A stretch of DNA of 28,580 nt from CALMEH01 sp964548225 (GTDB lineage Bacteria > Acidobacteriota > Blastocatellia > Pyrinomonadales > Pyrinomonadaceae): NCBI GenBank assembly GCA_964548225.1, contig CAZJQP010000068.1, positions 1-28,580 on the forward strand. Reading direction: 5' to 3'. Shown here piece after piece: positions 1-8,318 of this stretch. Every line of letters starts with the position of its first letter. Position 1 is the first letter of the stretch. The position numbers were made by a program, and so were the translations under genes. The notes beneath the pieces were generated by a model, which was not told the DNA's origin, did not search any database, and worked only from the letters and a program-made list of their open reading frames with translations.

Positions 1-77
1 ATTACTTTCATTCCCCCATTCTAGCAGAGTTTCTATTTCTGTCTTGGTATAATTTCTCCGTTTTTATAAAATAATTT

Positions 78-395
78 CTAGGCTTTGCTGATTAAATCGT
101 TCAATTTCGTCCGTGTCAGCGCACCGACGAATTGATTATTTGCTTGTCCGTCTTTGAATAAAATCACCGTCGGGACAGCGCGGACACCAAGTTTTGCAGG
201 TGTCGCCGTATTTGCGTCCACGTCGAGTTTGTAAAACGCTAATTTGTTTGGGTTTTCATCAGCGGATTGGTCGAAAGTCGGCATCGAAGCCTTGCTTCCG
301 CCGTCCCAAGCCGCCCAAAAGAAAACTATCGCCGCCTTTTTCGCCTTGATGACTGACGAATCAAATTCTGTATCGTTAATGTTTGATGCACTCAT
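78..395 (-). CDS. Thioredoxin-fold protein lacking the CxxC active site
   Basis: 105 residues, the length of a classic single-domain thioredoxin. The fold signature is clear: the beta strand and tryptophan before the active site (FFWAAW, residues 25-30), a strand like the usual YKLDVD (55-60), and the cis-proline loop VRAVPTVILF (71-80, Pro75). Where thioredoxin has WCGPCK the sequence reads WDGGSK (30-35), so both catalytic cysteines are replaced, by Asp31 and Ser34, and there is no other cysteine in the protein. It cannot do thiol-disulfide exchange by the normal mechanism. A binding or chaperone-like role is possible but is inference. No signal peptide is visible, so it is probably cytoplasmic. 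The start is supported by an AAAAGGAGGAA ribosome site just upstream on the minus strand. It lies downstream of the 593-residue secreted protein, with a palindromic repeat between them. Confidence 0.85.
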   Translation of the reverse strand: MSASNINDTEFDSSVIKAKKAAIVFFWAAWDGGSKASMPTFDQSADENPNKLAFYKLDVDANTATPAKLGVRAVPTVILFKDGQANNQFVGALTRTKLNDLISKA

Positions 396-412
396 AATTT
401 TTCCTCCTTTTG

Positions 413-461
413 GTTAGAGTTACGCCTTGAAGCGTTCACGCCTGAAGGCGTAACTCTGAAC
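413..461. repeat. Head-to-head pair of tagged palindromic (REP-like) repeats
   Basis: Two small hairpin units face each other with almost no spacer. The right unit, read on the minus strand, is tag GTTCAGAGTT (452-461) followed by hairpin ACGCC-TTCA-GGCGT (438-451). The left unit, on the plus strand, is a degenerate tag GTTAGAGTT followed by ACGCC-TTGA-AGCGT. Together they give a 13-bp perfect outer stem (416-428 with 445-457). The pair sits between the stop of the 593-residue protein and the start of the thioredoxin-like gene. It may act as a transcript-stabilising or weak termination structure; no T-run follows it. The same tag and hairpin layout occurs at 12303 and 25892-26004. Confidence 0.7.
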
Positions 462-464
462 GCT

Positions 465-2246
465 TTAATTTGCGGGTGCGGTTATCGGAATATCCGAACT
501 CAATCCGAATGAAACGGCTTTTGCCGCACCGTTTGATGATTGCAAAATCCACCACACACCGTTGCGATAGACGGCGTAATCGGCTTTTGAATCGCCGTCG
601 TAATCGGCAGGTTGAGGTTTGTCGGTTGAATTGCCGAATTTTGTAGCTTCAAACGCGCCGTCCGAGCTTCGCAAGACATACCAAGTGCCGTTTGACGGAC
701 GATAAACCGCAACATCGGCGCGTCCGTCGCCGTCGTAATCGGCAACCACGGGTTTGTCGCCGTTTAAGCCGAATTGGACTTGCCGGAATTCAAAAGAAAA
801 CTGGTCAAGCAAGATATACCAAGTTCCGGTCGAAGGACGAAAAACTGTAATGTCGTCAACACCGTCGCCCGTAAAATCAGCCAAAACCGGAATATCGCCG
901 TTCAAGCCCCAATTAACCGTTTGAAAAGAATTTGAACCGAAATATAAATACCAGTTTCCCGTGTTTGGACGGAAAACAGTAGGAATGCCGTTATTCGTGC
1001 CGGCGGTTGTCAAATATCGGCGATACATCGGAATATCGGTGTTGATGCCCCAATTAAAAATTTCAAAGGCATTGACATCACTGCGGTCAATATACCAAAC
1101 GCCCGTGTCGGGACGAAAAACGGTGTAATCAATTTTGCCGTCATAGTTTTTGTCAACAATCAAAGGCTTGTCGCCGTTTGTTCCCCATTGATGTGCGCTC
1201 AATTTGTCGGTGATGCTTCTGAACGAGTAAAAAGTTCCGGTCGTTGGGCGAAAGACGGTCAAATCCGCCCGCCCGTCGCCGTCAACGTCCGGCACTTTGT
1301 CGGATTTGTTCACGCCATAATCAAGCGAAAAAGTTCCGAGCATTGCGCCCGCGCCATTGTCTTTGCCGTCAATGGCAATGTAGTAAGTCGTTCCCGCCAC
1401 AGGAGTAAAAACGATTTTGCTGTAGGAATAACTATTGCCTCTGGCAACTTCGACTAAGGAATTTACGCTTGTTCCTGTATAAATGGCGAATAATACCTGT
1501 TTGTTTGGGGAAGATTGGTCAAGCGCGTAGTTTTCCACCGTAAAACTGTAAGTTCGCGCAATTCCGGCGGGTGCAGTCCATTTATACCAAACCGATTTTC
1601 CGCCCGCGTTTCCGGCATGATTCGGTTCGCCGATTTCTTTGCTTGCGCCGACGTTGGTTGTAACGTGCAATTTGCTGTTTTCAAAATAAACTTCCGTCGC
1701 ATTGGCAAAATTGTCGTTGCTGACAGTATTGTCAAACACAAAATTCAACGTAATATTGCCCGTAGCAGTTCCGTTCACGCCGTTGTCGTTAAAACCGTCC
1801 ACCGCAATATAGAAAACATCGCCGGTTTTTGCACCGATTCGGATGATGCTGCTTTGTGTGAACAGAGAGTTTTCTTTCCAATCATCATTGGCGGCGACGA
1901 GTTTCAAATTGTTCAAAGCCGTGCCTTGATAAACTGCCAGCAAAGTATTGAAACTGCTTCCGAAAGTGTTCATTCGCAAAACGCCGTTGCCGGGTGCGGT
2001 GTATTTATACCAAACCGAACCGCCGCCGCGATTCAAAGCGTGCGTCGGTTCGCCCGCTTCGACCGTCGAAGCCACGTTTGTTCCCGTCGCCGTGCCGCTC
2101 ATTCCGCTAATTGTTTGTGCGTTGGCAAAATTATCGTTTGGCGGCGCGGCAGATGCCAAAATTGCCAAAGAAAAAATAAATCCGAGCGCGGCTGAAAGAT
2201 TTTTCAGACCGCTTTGTTTCATAAATTTTGAATAAAAACTTTTCAT
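465..2246 (-). CDS. Secreted two-part repeat protein with VCBS/FG-GAP-like repeats
   Basis: 593 residues. An N-terminal signal peptide is visible: basic residues, then a hydrophobic stretch (about 18-33) ending in a likely cut after ASA, before the mature start APPNDNFANA. Residues about 35-310 hold two copies of a beta-rich domain, each opening with NDNFANA and carrying an E-x-G-E-P-x-H-A motif followed by GG-x-SVWYK-x-TAP. This resembles pre-peptidase C-terminal-type domains. Residues about 315-590 hold six repeats of about 45 residues, each with a D-x-D-G-D-G-x-A-D calcium-loop-like motif, then VFRP or VYRP, then G-x-WY; the third copy is degenerate. Such repeats usually form beta-propellers in surface or secreted proteins. 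The ATG has a good AGAGGAA ribosome site. No catalytic motif was recognised, so an adhesion or matrix role is inference. The C-terminal half is paralogous to the 175-residue protein at 13995-14522. Confidence 0.8.
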   Translation of the reverse strand: MKSFYSKFMKQSGLKNLSAALGFIFSLAILASAAPPNDNFANAQTISGMSGTATGTNVASTVEAGEPTHALNRGGGSVWYKYTAPGNGVLRMNTFGSSFNTLLAVYQGTALNNLKLVAANDDWKENSLFTQSSIIRIGAKTGDVFYIAVDGFNDNGVNGTATGNITLNFVFDNTVSNDNFANATEVYFENSKLHVTTNVGASKEIGEPNHAGNAGGKSVWYKWTAPAGIARTYSFTVENYALDQSSPNKQVLFAIYTGTSVNSLVEVARGNSYSYSKIVFTPVAGTTYYIAIDGKDNGAGAMLGTFSLDYGVNKSDKVPDVDGDGRADLTVFRPTTGTFYSFRSITDKLSAHQWGTNGDKPLIVDKNYDGKIDYTVFRPDTGVWYIDRSDVNAFEIFNWGINTDIPMYRRYLTTAGTNNGIPTVFRPNTGNWYLYFGSNSFQTVNWGLNGDIPVLADFTGDGVDDITVFRPSTGTWYILLDQFSFEFRQVQFGLNGDKPVVADYDGDGRADVAVYRPSNGTWYVLRSSDGAFEATKFGNSTDKPQPADYDGDSKADYAVYRNGVWWILQSSNGAAKAVSFGLSSDIPITAPAN

Positions 2247-2309
2247 AATCGTTCCTCTAAAATTATTAATTTCGCAGAAAGTTTTTCCTGCTCGCTAAAA
2301 AGAATAATC

Positions 2310-2351
2310 AACTGAAAAAACAAAATCGCCACCCGTGCGGGCGGCGATTTT
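2310..2351 (-). terminator. Intrinsic terminator after the SBBP-repeat gene
   Basis: The arms AAAATCGCC (2322-2330) and GGCGATTTT (2343-2351) pair perfectly. An inner CCC-GTGC-GGG hairpin continues the stem after one mismatch. On the minus strand the stem is followed by TTTTGTTTTTTC, a typical uridine tract, and it lies 30 bases past the stop of the 1293-residue gene. The core CGCCACCCGTGCGGG also occurs near 6325 and, with changes, at 9009. Confidence 0.8.
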
Positions 2352-2381
2352 GCGGAGTTTTGAGAGGTTTTGGGACGAAAT

Positions 2382-5300
2382 TTATTGCAAAGCCTCAATT
2401 CCGAGAGAAAGTGGGTGGCGACCGTAACGCATCACGCCGAAACGAATAGCCACAATGACACTTTCATTGGGAGGTAGCGGATTATTTTGTGTTATCGCAT
2501 TGATCGTCAAAGTGCTATTGATACCGCCGCCGTTCGGTTGCAGACGTTCCGCCGCGAGTGTTACGCCTTTGATAATTTCGCCTTCGTCCATTGAATTTAA
2601 CAGCCGAAAATCAGGACGCGACGAAAAGCGTTTTTGCGTTAAAGTTCCAGCGGTCGGAAAATCAATCGCCCGCAAACGCAAGGCTAAAATCGGCTGATTT
2701 GTGTTATTTGTAATCCGCCGATAAACAGTCAAAGTTCCTTGTGAACCGTTCGGAACAGGCGTTGGATTGAAAACTTCCGAGCCGTAATCTTCAATCGAAA
2801 CTTCGCTTTGTGTCATCAAACGCAGACTTTCCGAAGTTTCCGGCGCAGGCGCACCGAGCGCGGAATAATTTTTCTGTCCGTTCAGGGCAAAAATCGTTGC
2901 GTGATTGTCCACGAGCAGAAAATCTTGTTGATTATTGTTCGTGTCCTGCAAACCGTTGGCGTTTAGTTTTCGGACAAAACTCATTTCCGAATTTTCTGCG
3001 CCGATTGGCGATAAACCGTTTCCTTCTTTCCAATCTGTCGCGCCAAAACCAACCGCATCGAGCAGATTTGTTTGATTAAATTGCGCCGCATCAGAAGTTT
3101 TCAGCAAGACAAGATTTGAATTGTCTGGAATATCAGCTGAAAAAGTTTGGTCTCCGACGGCGGTTGTCGTTCCGCCATTTCCGGTCGGATAATCAATCAA
3201 CGAAAAACCGCCGTTTGGATTATTGTTCGTCAATAGATAATGACCGCGAGAACGAATTGTAACGAAATTCGGAATCGTCGCCACCGAAGTTAAATTCGCG
3301 CTGTTTGAACGCACTATGGTCAAACCATTTGAATTATCCGCCGTTTGAATCGTAACGTCGAAATCATTTGGATTAAAGAGCTTAATGTATTCGTCATTCG
3401 CGCCAAGCCGTCCGCGTTGGCGAAATTCGCTGATGATAAGTGAACCGTTTGACAAATCTTCGTCCAAAATCTGAATATTCGTTGAACTGCGACCGTTTTC
3501 GATTTCGGCGTTGTTTGTCGGATTGTTCAAAGAAATCGAAAAACTTTCACGCGGTTCGAGAATTGCGTCGTTCAGGAGCGGAATCGTAATCGTTTTCGTC
3601 GTTTCCAAAATATTAAACGTCAAAACGCCGCTCGTTGCCGTAAAATCTTGCCCTTCAACCGCCGTGCCGCCAACGGTCGTAAAATCAACCGTTACGGGAT
3701 TCGGTTCGGTCAAAATTCCCGTTCGTTTGACCGTAACTGTAACCGTTGCGCCGTTTTCGGCTTTGTTATACGAAAGATTTTCAAACCGCAAGGTTCCGCC
3801 ACTTCCGCCTGTCGGAGTGCCGGGTGTGCCGATAAAAATCAATTCGCGGTTGTTGTCAAGCGTGGCGATATTGAACAGCGAAGGATTGATATTGTAACCC
3901 GACCGGCTTGCCGCAACCGTGTGCGGCTGATAGGCGACAGTGTTCGTAAATCCGAAACGCCCATCCGCACCTGTTATTATAAAATCGGATGTTTGCCCGC
4001 TCATTGCGATCATCACACTCGAAAGCGGATTGCCATTCGTGTCAATAACGCGCCCCGAAATTGCAAAATTACCGAATTTTGTTACAAAAGCGTCATTTCC
4101 GCCCGCGTTGAAATTTTGAAAAGCCTGCGAATTTGTCGGAAAAACTGCGCCGACAGCGGTTGTCTGTCCGGTTAGATAGACATTTCCGGTCGTGTCGAGC
4201 GCAATGTCGTTGCCGAATTCAATACCACCACCGCCGAGATACGTTGAATAAACAATCGCCGTCGCCGCCGAATTGACGACTGTAAAAATAATATCTGTCG
4301 AACCATTTTGCGTCGTGTCAAACGCTCCGCCGGTGGTCGGAAAATCGCCGCCGAAATTGTTGCCCGTCAGATAAGCATTGCCGAAATTATCAACCGCCAG
4401 TGATTGAATGTTTTCGTTCTGTGTGCCACCGATAAATGACGAATAAATAAGTGTCGCGCCGTTAGGGCTGAGCTTACTCAAAAACCCTTCACTGCCGCCC
4501 GCACTAACAGTATCGAAAACTCCGGCAGTCGTCGGAAAACCCGTTCCGGCTTGTCCGCTGACGTAAGCGTTGCCACCCGCATCAATCGCCAGACCGAAAC
4601 CATTGTCAATGCTCGCTCCCCCGATAAAAGTTGAATAAACGAGAGTCGCGCCGTCGGCACTGAGCCGTGTAACAAAAACATCGTTTGCGCCGTTGTGCGT
4701 CGTGTCGTAACTTCCCGCATTAGTCGGAAAATCTGTTACGCCGTCATCAGTGCCGCCGTTAATATAAACTTCGCCGCCCGCATTGATGGCAATCGAACTC
4801 GGAAAATCAATTGAACTACCACCCAAAAATGTCGAATAAACGAGAGATGTCCCTGTCGGATTTAATTTCGTAACGGCAACATCGTCCGTGCCGTTATGGG
4901 TGGTGTCAAACGCTCCGGCAGTTGTCGGATAATTTACGCCCGGTGAAGCATCTGACGTTCGAACCGCGAGATAAGAATTTCCCGTCGCATCAATCGCCAA
5001 ATCTGTTGCAGAGTCAGTAAATACCCCACCGATATAGGTTGAATAAAGCAAAGCCGAGCCGGTTGAGTTCAACTTCGTAACAAAAACATCCACCGCACCG
5101 TTGAAGGTCGTGTCAAACGCGCCGCCCGTTATCGGAAAACTACTGCTTGCCACGCCTGCAACATAAATATTACCGCTCGTGTCAATGGCAATTCCTCTGC
5201 CTTCGTCGAAAAACGTGCCGCCGAGAAATGTCGAAAAAACAATGTTCGTTCCCGAAGCGTTAATTTTTGTAACAAAAACGTCTTCCGCGCCGTTTGCCGA

Positions 5301-6263
5301 AGTGTCAAAAGTTCCGGCAGTTGTGGGAAAAGCGGGCGAAAGAGTTCTGCCCGTAATGTATGTATTTCCGCTCGCATCAACTGCAATATCGTTGGCAATA
5401 TCGTCGCCGGATGAGCCGAGCATCGTCGAAAAAGCCAAATTATTCAGTGTTACGGTCGGGTCAATCGTCAGAGGTTTTGAACGGTCATACTCACCGAGTT
5501 GGAATTTGATTTTTGATTTTCGATTTTCGACTTTCGACTGTTCGATAATGAAACGGCTTTTGATTTCCTGTTTCGCACCGTTTGATTCTTGATAAGAAAA
5601 AGGCTTGTTATGTTTGACGATTCCGGCGGCGGTGTGGATTAAAAGATTGCCGTCTGCGTCCAACTCGATATTGTCCGCACCGTCAAATTCAAGCGCGATT
5701 TGATTTGTGTCGGCGTTTGGTGCAACGATGAAATCATAGCGTGTCGCGCCGTTTTCCAAGCCGTGCCAAAGCATTCCGATTCCGTCATAAACATTTTCGT
5801 AACGCACATTCCCAAAATTTCGGATGTCCGTTTTCCAATTTTCTTCCGCACCCTTGAAATAATTCGTTTTCTGTTCTTGAATTTGTTCGCCCGCAAAATC
5901 CGAATATTCATTCGCGCCGACAATTTTCATTTTCAAAGCGTGTGCAATATGGGAAGATGTCGAATCCTCAATTCCCTTTTTCACCTTTTCTTCGTCTTCT
6001 TGCAAAGGCAGCACATAAACTACTTCCGTTGCCATCAGAAAAACATTCGCGCCGCCTGTGCGGGCAAAAAAGCGAACGGCTTCGGGAAATTGTCCGCGAT
6101 TTTCTTCGAATGATACCGTTAAGCGTTCATTATTTACATTGTCGGTTTGATTTTCGGTTTGAATCTGACCTGACAACTTAACCGGAATACCGAGAAAAAA
6201 CGTGCTGCATAAAGCAAGAACGGCGAAAAAAAATCGTAAATTTTTAATTGTTTGAATGAACAT
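2382..6263 (-). CDS. Secreted SBBP beta-propeller protein with Calx-beta and lamin-tail-like domains
   Basis: 1293 residues. An N-terminal signal sequence (hydrophobic core about 9-26) is followed by a domain opening FEENRGQFPEAVRFFARTGG, the module that normally precedes SBBP repeats (DUF7948 type, about 50-265). Seven SBBP repeats of about 60 residues follow (about 275-740), each with Y-S-T-x-x-G-G, A-x-D-x-x-G-N-x-Y and FPTT-x-G-x-FDTT motifs. Seven copies would make one complete seven-bladed propeller. Next come a carboxypeptidase-regulatory-like segment (ISGRVIDTNGNPLSSV), a Calx-beta domain (about 825-925, with TVGGTAVEGQDF) and a lamin-tail-like domain (about 945-1100, with SLIISEFRQRG). 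The C-terminal region has no clear match. The start has an AAGGAG ribosome site nine bases upstream. It is probably exported to the cell surface or medium; its ligand is unknown. Confidence 0.85.
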   Translation of the reverse strand: MFIQTIKNLRFFFAVLALCSTFFLGIPVKLSGQIQTENQTDNVNNERLTVSFEENRGQFPEAVRFFARTGGANVFLMATEVVYVLPLQEDEEKVKKGIEDSTSSHIAHALKMKIVGANEYSDFAGEQIQEQKTNYFKGAEENWKTDIRNFGNVRYENVYDGIGMLWHGLENGATRYDFIVAPNADTNQIALEFDGADNIELDADGNLLIHTAAGIVKHNKPFSYQESNGAKQEIKSRFIIEQSKVENRKSKIKFQLGEYDRSKPLTIDPTVTLNNLAFSTMLGSSGDDIANDIAVDASGNTYITGRTLSPAFPTTAGTFDTSANGAEDVFVTKINASGTNIVFSTFLGGTFFDEGRGIAIDTSGNIYVAGVASSSFPITGGAFDTTFNGAVDVFVTKLNSTGSALLYSTYIGGVFTDSATDLAIDATGNSYLAVRTSDASPGVNYPTTAGAFDTTHNGTDDVAVTKLNPTGTSLVYSTFLGGSSIDFPSSIAINAGGEVYINGGTDDGVTDFPTNAGSYDTTHNGANDVFVTRLSADGATLVYSTFIGGASIDNGFGLAIDAGGNAYVSGQAGTGFPTTAGVFDTVSAGGSEGFLSKLSPNGATLIYSSFIGGTQNENIQSLAVDNFGNAYLTGNNFGGDFPTTGGAFDTTQNGSTDIIFTVVNSAATAIVYSTYLGGGGIEFGNDIALDTTGNVYLTGQTTAVGAVFPTNSQAFQNFNAGGNDAFVTKFGNFAISGRVIDTNGNPLSSVMIAMSGQTSDFIITGADGRFGFTNTVAYQPHTVAASRSGYNINPSLFNIATLDNNRELIFIGTPGTPTGGSGGTLRFENLSYNKAENGATVTVTVKRTGILTEPNPVTVDFTTVGGTAVEGQDFTATSGVLTFNILETTKTITIPLLNDAILEPRESFSISLNNPTNNAEIENGRSSTNIQILDEDLSNGSLIISEFRQRGRLGANDEYIKLFNPNDFDVTIQTADNSNGLTIVRSNSANLTSVATIPNFVTIRSRGHYLLTNNNPNGGFSLIDYPTGNGGTTTAVGDQTFSADIPDNSNLVLLKTSDAAQFNQTNLLDAVGFGATDWKEGNGLSPIGAENSEMSFVRKLNANGLQDTNNNQQDFLLVDNHATIFALNGQKNYSALGAPAPETSESLRLMTQSEVSIEDYGSEVFNPTPVPNGSQGTLTVYRRITNNTNQPILALRLRAIDFPTAGTLTQKRFSSRPDFRLLNSMDEGEIIKGVTLAAERLQPNGGGINSTLTINAITQNNPLPPNESVIVAIRFGVMRYGRHPLSLGIEALQ

Positions 6264-6324
6264 TTCGAATTATCTCCTTAAAAATCTCTAACCAACTGAA
6301 AAGTTAATCGTTTTAAGAAGATAA

Positions 6325-6347
6325 TTCGCCACCCGTGCGGGTAGGGA
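6325..6347 (-). terminator. Palindrome after the 240-residue gene, weak terminator candidate
   Basis: CCACCC-GTGC-GGGTAGG folds into a short stem with one bulged base, only a few bases past the stop at 6351. It shares the CGCCACCCGTGCGGG core with the terminator near 2330. No strong uridine tract follows on the minus strand, so it may be a repeat relic rather than an efficient terminator. Confidence 0.4.
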
Positions 6348-6350
6348 AAA

Positions 6351-7073
6351 TTAAAATTCAATTCCTTTCGGGCAGATTTCGGGTTTGCGATATTCCCACG
6401 AAACCGAGCCATCCGATTCAAAAGGCGGCGCAGGTAAATCTTCCGAAACCGGCGCGAGATGAATCAAAAAATTTAGATAAGCCGTGTCGTCATAACCATC
6501 TGCCACCCAAACGGGCGGCGTTTCGCGGGGGCGCGTGCGATTCCAATAATCAATCGGTTTTTCGTGTTCGATGTCCGAATCTTTGCCGAAACACAATCGA
6601 AATTCTCTTGCTGATTCAATCCGCATCCAACCGCCCGACAAATCGCCCGGCGGATAAGAATAAATTGTTACGGCATAAACATCCGACGGAATTTGCACGA
6701 AACATCCTAAATCATAATCGCCGCCGTCATCTGCGACCGGAAAATCTTTCATATAGTCTTCCATATCTTCATCGCACACACCCGAAACAACCATTTCGCC
6801 CGATTCAAGATTTAACTTCCAAGCCGCCCGCGCCGTCCATTCGCTTTTTTCTTCATCAGTCAGATCGCCTTGGACGACACGCACATAATAACCGTCATCC
6901 TGATAAAGTTCGGTCGCAATAATCGCGCCTTTGAGCGTTAAATCCTTCAAACCGCCGCGTCCGCCGAAAAAATCGGTCAGTTCGCGCCACGGAAAACCGC
7001 CTAAATTTTTGTCAGCCGCATAGAGCAAACAACCTGCTTGCTGAATGGTAAAATCAATCTTTTTTCTTTTCAT
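6351..7073 (-). CDS. Uncharacterised soluble protein, 240 residues
   Basis: No family was recognised. The protein has no signal peptide or membrane segment and is acidic, with many Trp, Tyr and Asp residues. Visible landmarks are FPWRELTDFFGGRGGLKDLT near the N-terminus, GVCDEDMEDYMKDFP in the middle, and a Pro-rich ending containing PICPKGIEF. The ATG at 7073 was chosen. A TTG twelve bases upstream would add four residues and overlap the preceding stop, and neither start has a strong ribosome site. The gene follows the 150-residue gene with only four bases between stop and start, so the two are probably one transcript. Continuous coding over 720 bases with sensible composition makes it a real gene; its function is unknown. 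Confidence 0.75.
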   Translation of the reverse strand: MKRKKIDFTIQQAGCLLYAADKNLGGFPWRELTDFFGGRGGLKDLTLKGAIIATELYQDDGYYVRVVQGDLTDEEKSEWTARAAWKLNLESGEMVVSGVCDEDMEDYMKDFPVADDGGDYDLGCFVQIPSDVYAVTIYSYPPGDLSGGWMRIESAREFRLCFGKDSDIEHEKPIDYWNRTRPRETPPVWVADGYDDTAYLNFLIHLAPVSEDLPAPPFESDGSVSWEYRKPEICPKGIEF

Positions 7074-7077
7074 AATT

Positions 7078-7530
7078 TTATACAAAAACTAATCCGTCCA
7101 AAGTCATCGCAAACGCTTTCAGATTCGGTTCGACATAATTTAATCGCGCTTCCGTAGAAAAAAGTCGTTCTCGTGTGTAAAAATTCAAAGGCAATTTCGT
7201 ATCACTGCATTCAGCAATTAAATCGTTTGCTAAACGCGCTAAACCTTCACTTTTATTATGTTTTTTGAGAAATTCGGCAACCGTTCTGAGCCAAAAAACA
7301 GTCAAGGTTTCGTGATAACCGCTTGTTTCGGTGTTTAGTGTGCCGTGTGCGTCGTTGAGCCAGTAAATTCCGTCTGACATCAGGTTTTTCGCAACGCCGA
7401 ACGGGTGATGAAAAACGTAATAAAGCCCGACCGTCAAATGCGCCGTGTGTGTCCATTCGGTTTTTGGCAAAGTGCGTTCTTCAAATTTCTTGACTATTAA
7501 ATTTACTTCTTCATCTGTTTTATAAATCAT
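7078..7530 (-). CDS. Conserved-looking hypothetical protein, 150 residues, His-rich motifs
   Basis: The open frame extends to 7596, but the ATG at 7530 is preceded by AGAGGAA at good spacing, and the 22 extra residues look non-coding (lysine-rich, overlapping a direct repeat). The protein begins MIYKTDEEVNLIVKKFEE. It contains two histidine-rich motifs, EWTHTAHLTVGLYY (about 24-37) and SGYHETLTVFWLR (about 70-82), the look of a conserved all-helical family. I could not name the family. The motif histidines could bind metal or act catalytically, but that is inference. It is probably cytoplasmic and co-transcribed with the 240-residue gene directly downstream. Confidence 0.8.
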   Translation of the reverse strand: MIYKTDEEVNLIVKKFEERTLPKTEWTHTAHLTVGLYYVFHHPFGVAKNLMSDGIYWLNDAHGTLNTETSGYHETLTVFWLRTVAEFLKKHNKSEGLARLANDLIAECSDTKLPLNFYTRERLFSTEARLNYVEPNLKAFAMTLDGLVFV

Positions 7531-7574
7531 TTTATTATTCCTCTTTAAACCTAATGTGCAAATCTTTTTTTTGC

Positions 7575-8052
7575 TAAAAATACTTGGTTTTCCCAAACCG
7601 AAACGCCCGTCCGAGTCATTCTGACCGTTGGCGAAGTCATTCCGCTGCCTTGCTAAGTCATTCTGCCGTGCCGCAGAATGATTTTTCCGTGCCGCAGAAC
7701 GATTTTTCCGTGTCGCAGAATCATTCTGCGGTGTCGCAGAATCATTTTTCCGTGTCGCAGAATCATTCTGCGGTGCCGCAGAATCATTTTTCCGTGTCGC
7801 AGAATCATTCTGCCGTGCCGCAGAATGATTTTTCCGTGCCGCAGAATCATTTTTCCGTGCCGCAGAATCATTCTGCGGTGTCGCAGAATCATTTTTCCGT
7901 GCCGCAGAATCATTCTGCCGTATCGCAGAATGATTCTGCCGGACGATAACGGCGCGGTTTTGTGATAAATGTAAAGAAATTTTCTTTCATCCGGCATTCC
8001 GGCGAACTTTCGTTTTTAATTTTCCACTTCTTCGGTAAAAATACTTGGTTTT
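7575..8052. repeat. 17-bp direct repeats flanking the tandem array
   Basis: TAAAAATACTTGGTTTT occurs at 7575-7591 and again at 8036-8052 in the same orientation, bracketing about 460 bases that include the 21-bp array. The left copy lies just upstream of the 150-residue gene. The copies could mark a duplication of that upstream region or the ends of an inserted segment. Apart from the array, the interval shows no gene I can support. Confidence 0.55.
7605..7940. repeat. 21-bp tandem repeat array of half- and full-palindromic units
   Basis: Thirteen clean 21-bp units run from 7668 to 7940, each beginning GTGYCGCAGAAT. Three degenerate units (7605-7667) keep the same period with GTCATTCYG in phase at 7615, 7636 and 7657. 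Units come in two forms. One ends ATTTTTCC. The other ends ATTCTGCS, which makes a CGCAGAAT-C-ATTCTGCG palindrome; this form occupies units 3, 5, 7, 10, 12 and 13. Because 21 is divisible by three, several frames stay open on both strands, but none has a ribosome site or non-repetitive coding sequence. I therefore treat the array as non-coding. Confidence 0.9.
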
Positions 8053-8318
8053 TCCATTGCGTAACGACTATCAAAAATAGTTGCACATCAGGTCTACTTA
8101 AATAAATTGCCGTAAAATTTCGACGGCAGAGATAGAATAAAACTGATTGATAAGAGAAATCACCGCCTATATGGGTAGAAAGTTTAAGTCCGAGTGCGAA
8201 GAAATGCCGACGAAGTTGGAAAAAACGGGACTCGTTACGTTCCAACGTGGAAATCGGGCGGTTTATCAAAAAGATTTTAAGATTTAATTCGCAGGCAAAA
8301 GATGTCTGCGTTTCGGCT
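7941..8318. other. Intergenic stretch without a supportable gene
   Basis: Between the tandem array and the response regulator stop I see the second copy of the 17-bp direct repeat and a degenerate relative of the CGCCACCC palindrome near 8163. There is also a 7-bp stem-loop at 8290-8310. A 119-codon open frame on the minus strand runs into the array and has no ribosome site or recognisable content. Confidence 0.6.
8290..8310 (-). terminator. Stem-loop after the response regulator gene
   Basis: CGCAGGC (8290-8296) pairs with GTCTGCG (8304-8310), with one G-T wobble and a seven-base loop, eight bases past the stop of the response regulator. The following minus-strand sequence is AT-rich but has no clean T-run, so termination is only plausible. 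Confidence 0.35.

Noticed and set aside
1..10. Possible minus-strand gene start (ATG at 8-10) after a G-rich stretch
   Set aside because: Only three codons lie within the window and the G-run is too close to the ATG to be a good ribosome site.
48..53. TATAAT on the plus strand
   Set aside because: No -35 box at suitable distance and no plus-strand gene follows.
1515..2195. 226-codon plus-strand frame opposite the secreted repeat protein
   Set aside because: Shadow of the real minus-strand gene, which has signal peptide, repeats and a ribosome site.
7605..7940. CRISPR array
   Set aside because: Units are contiguous 21-mers without unique spacers, and there are no cas genes.
7584..7997. Open frames on both strands across the 21-bp array, encoding heptad-like peptides
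   Set aside because: The period is divisible by three, so frames stay open automatically; no ribosome site, no non-repetitive coding part.
7910..8269. 119-codon minus-strand frame upstream of the array
   Set aside because: Runs into the repeat array, has no ribosome site and no recognisable protein features.
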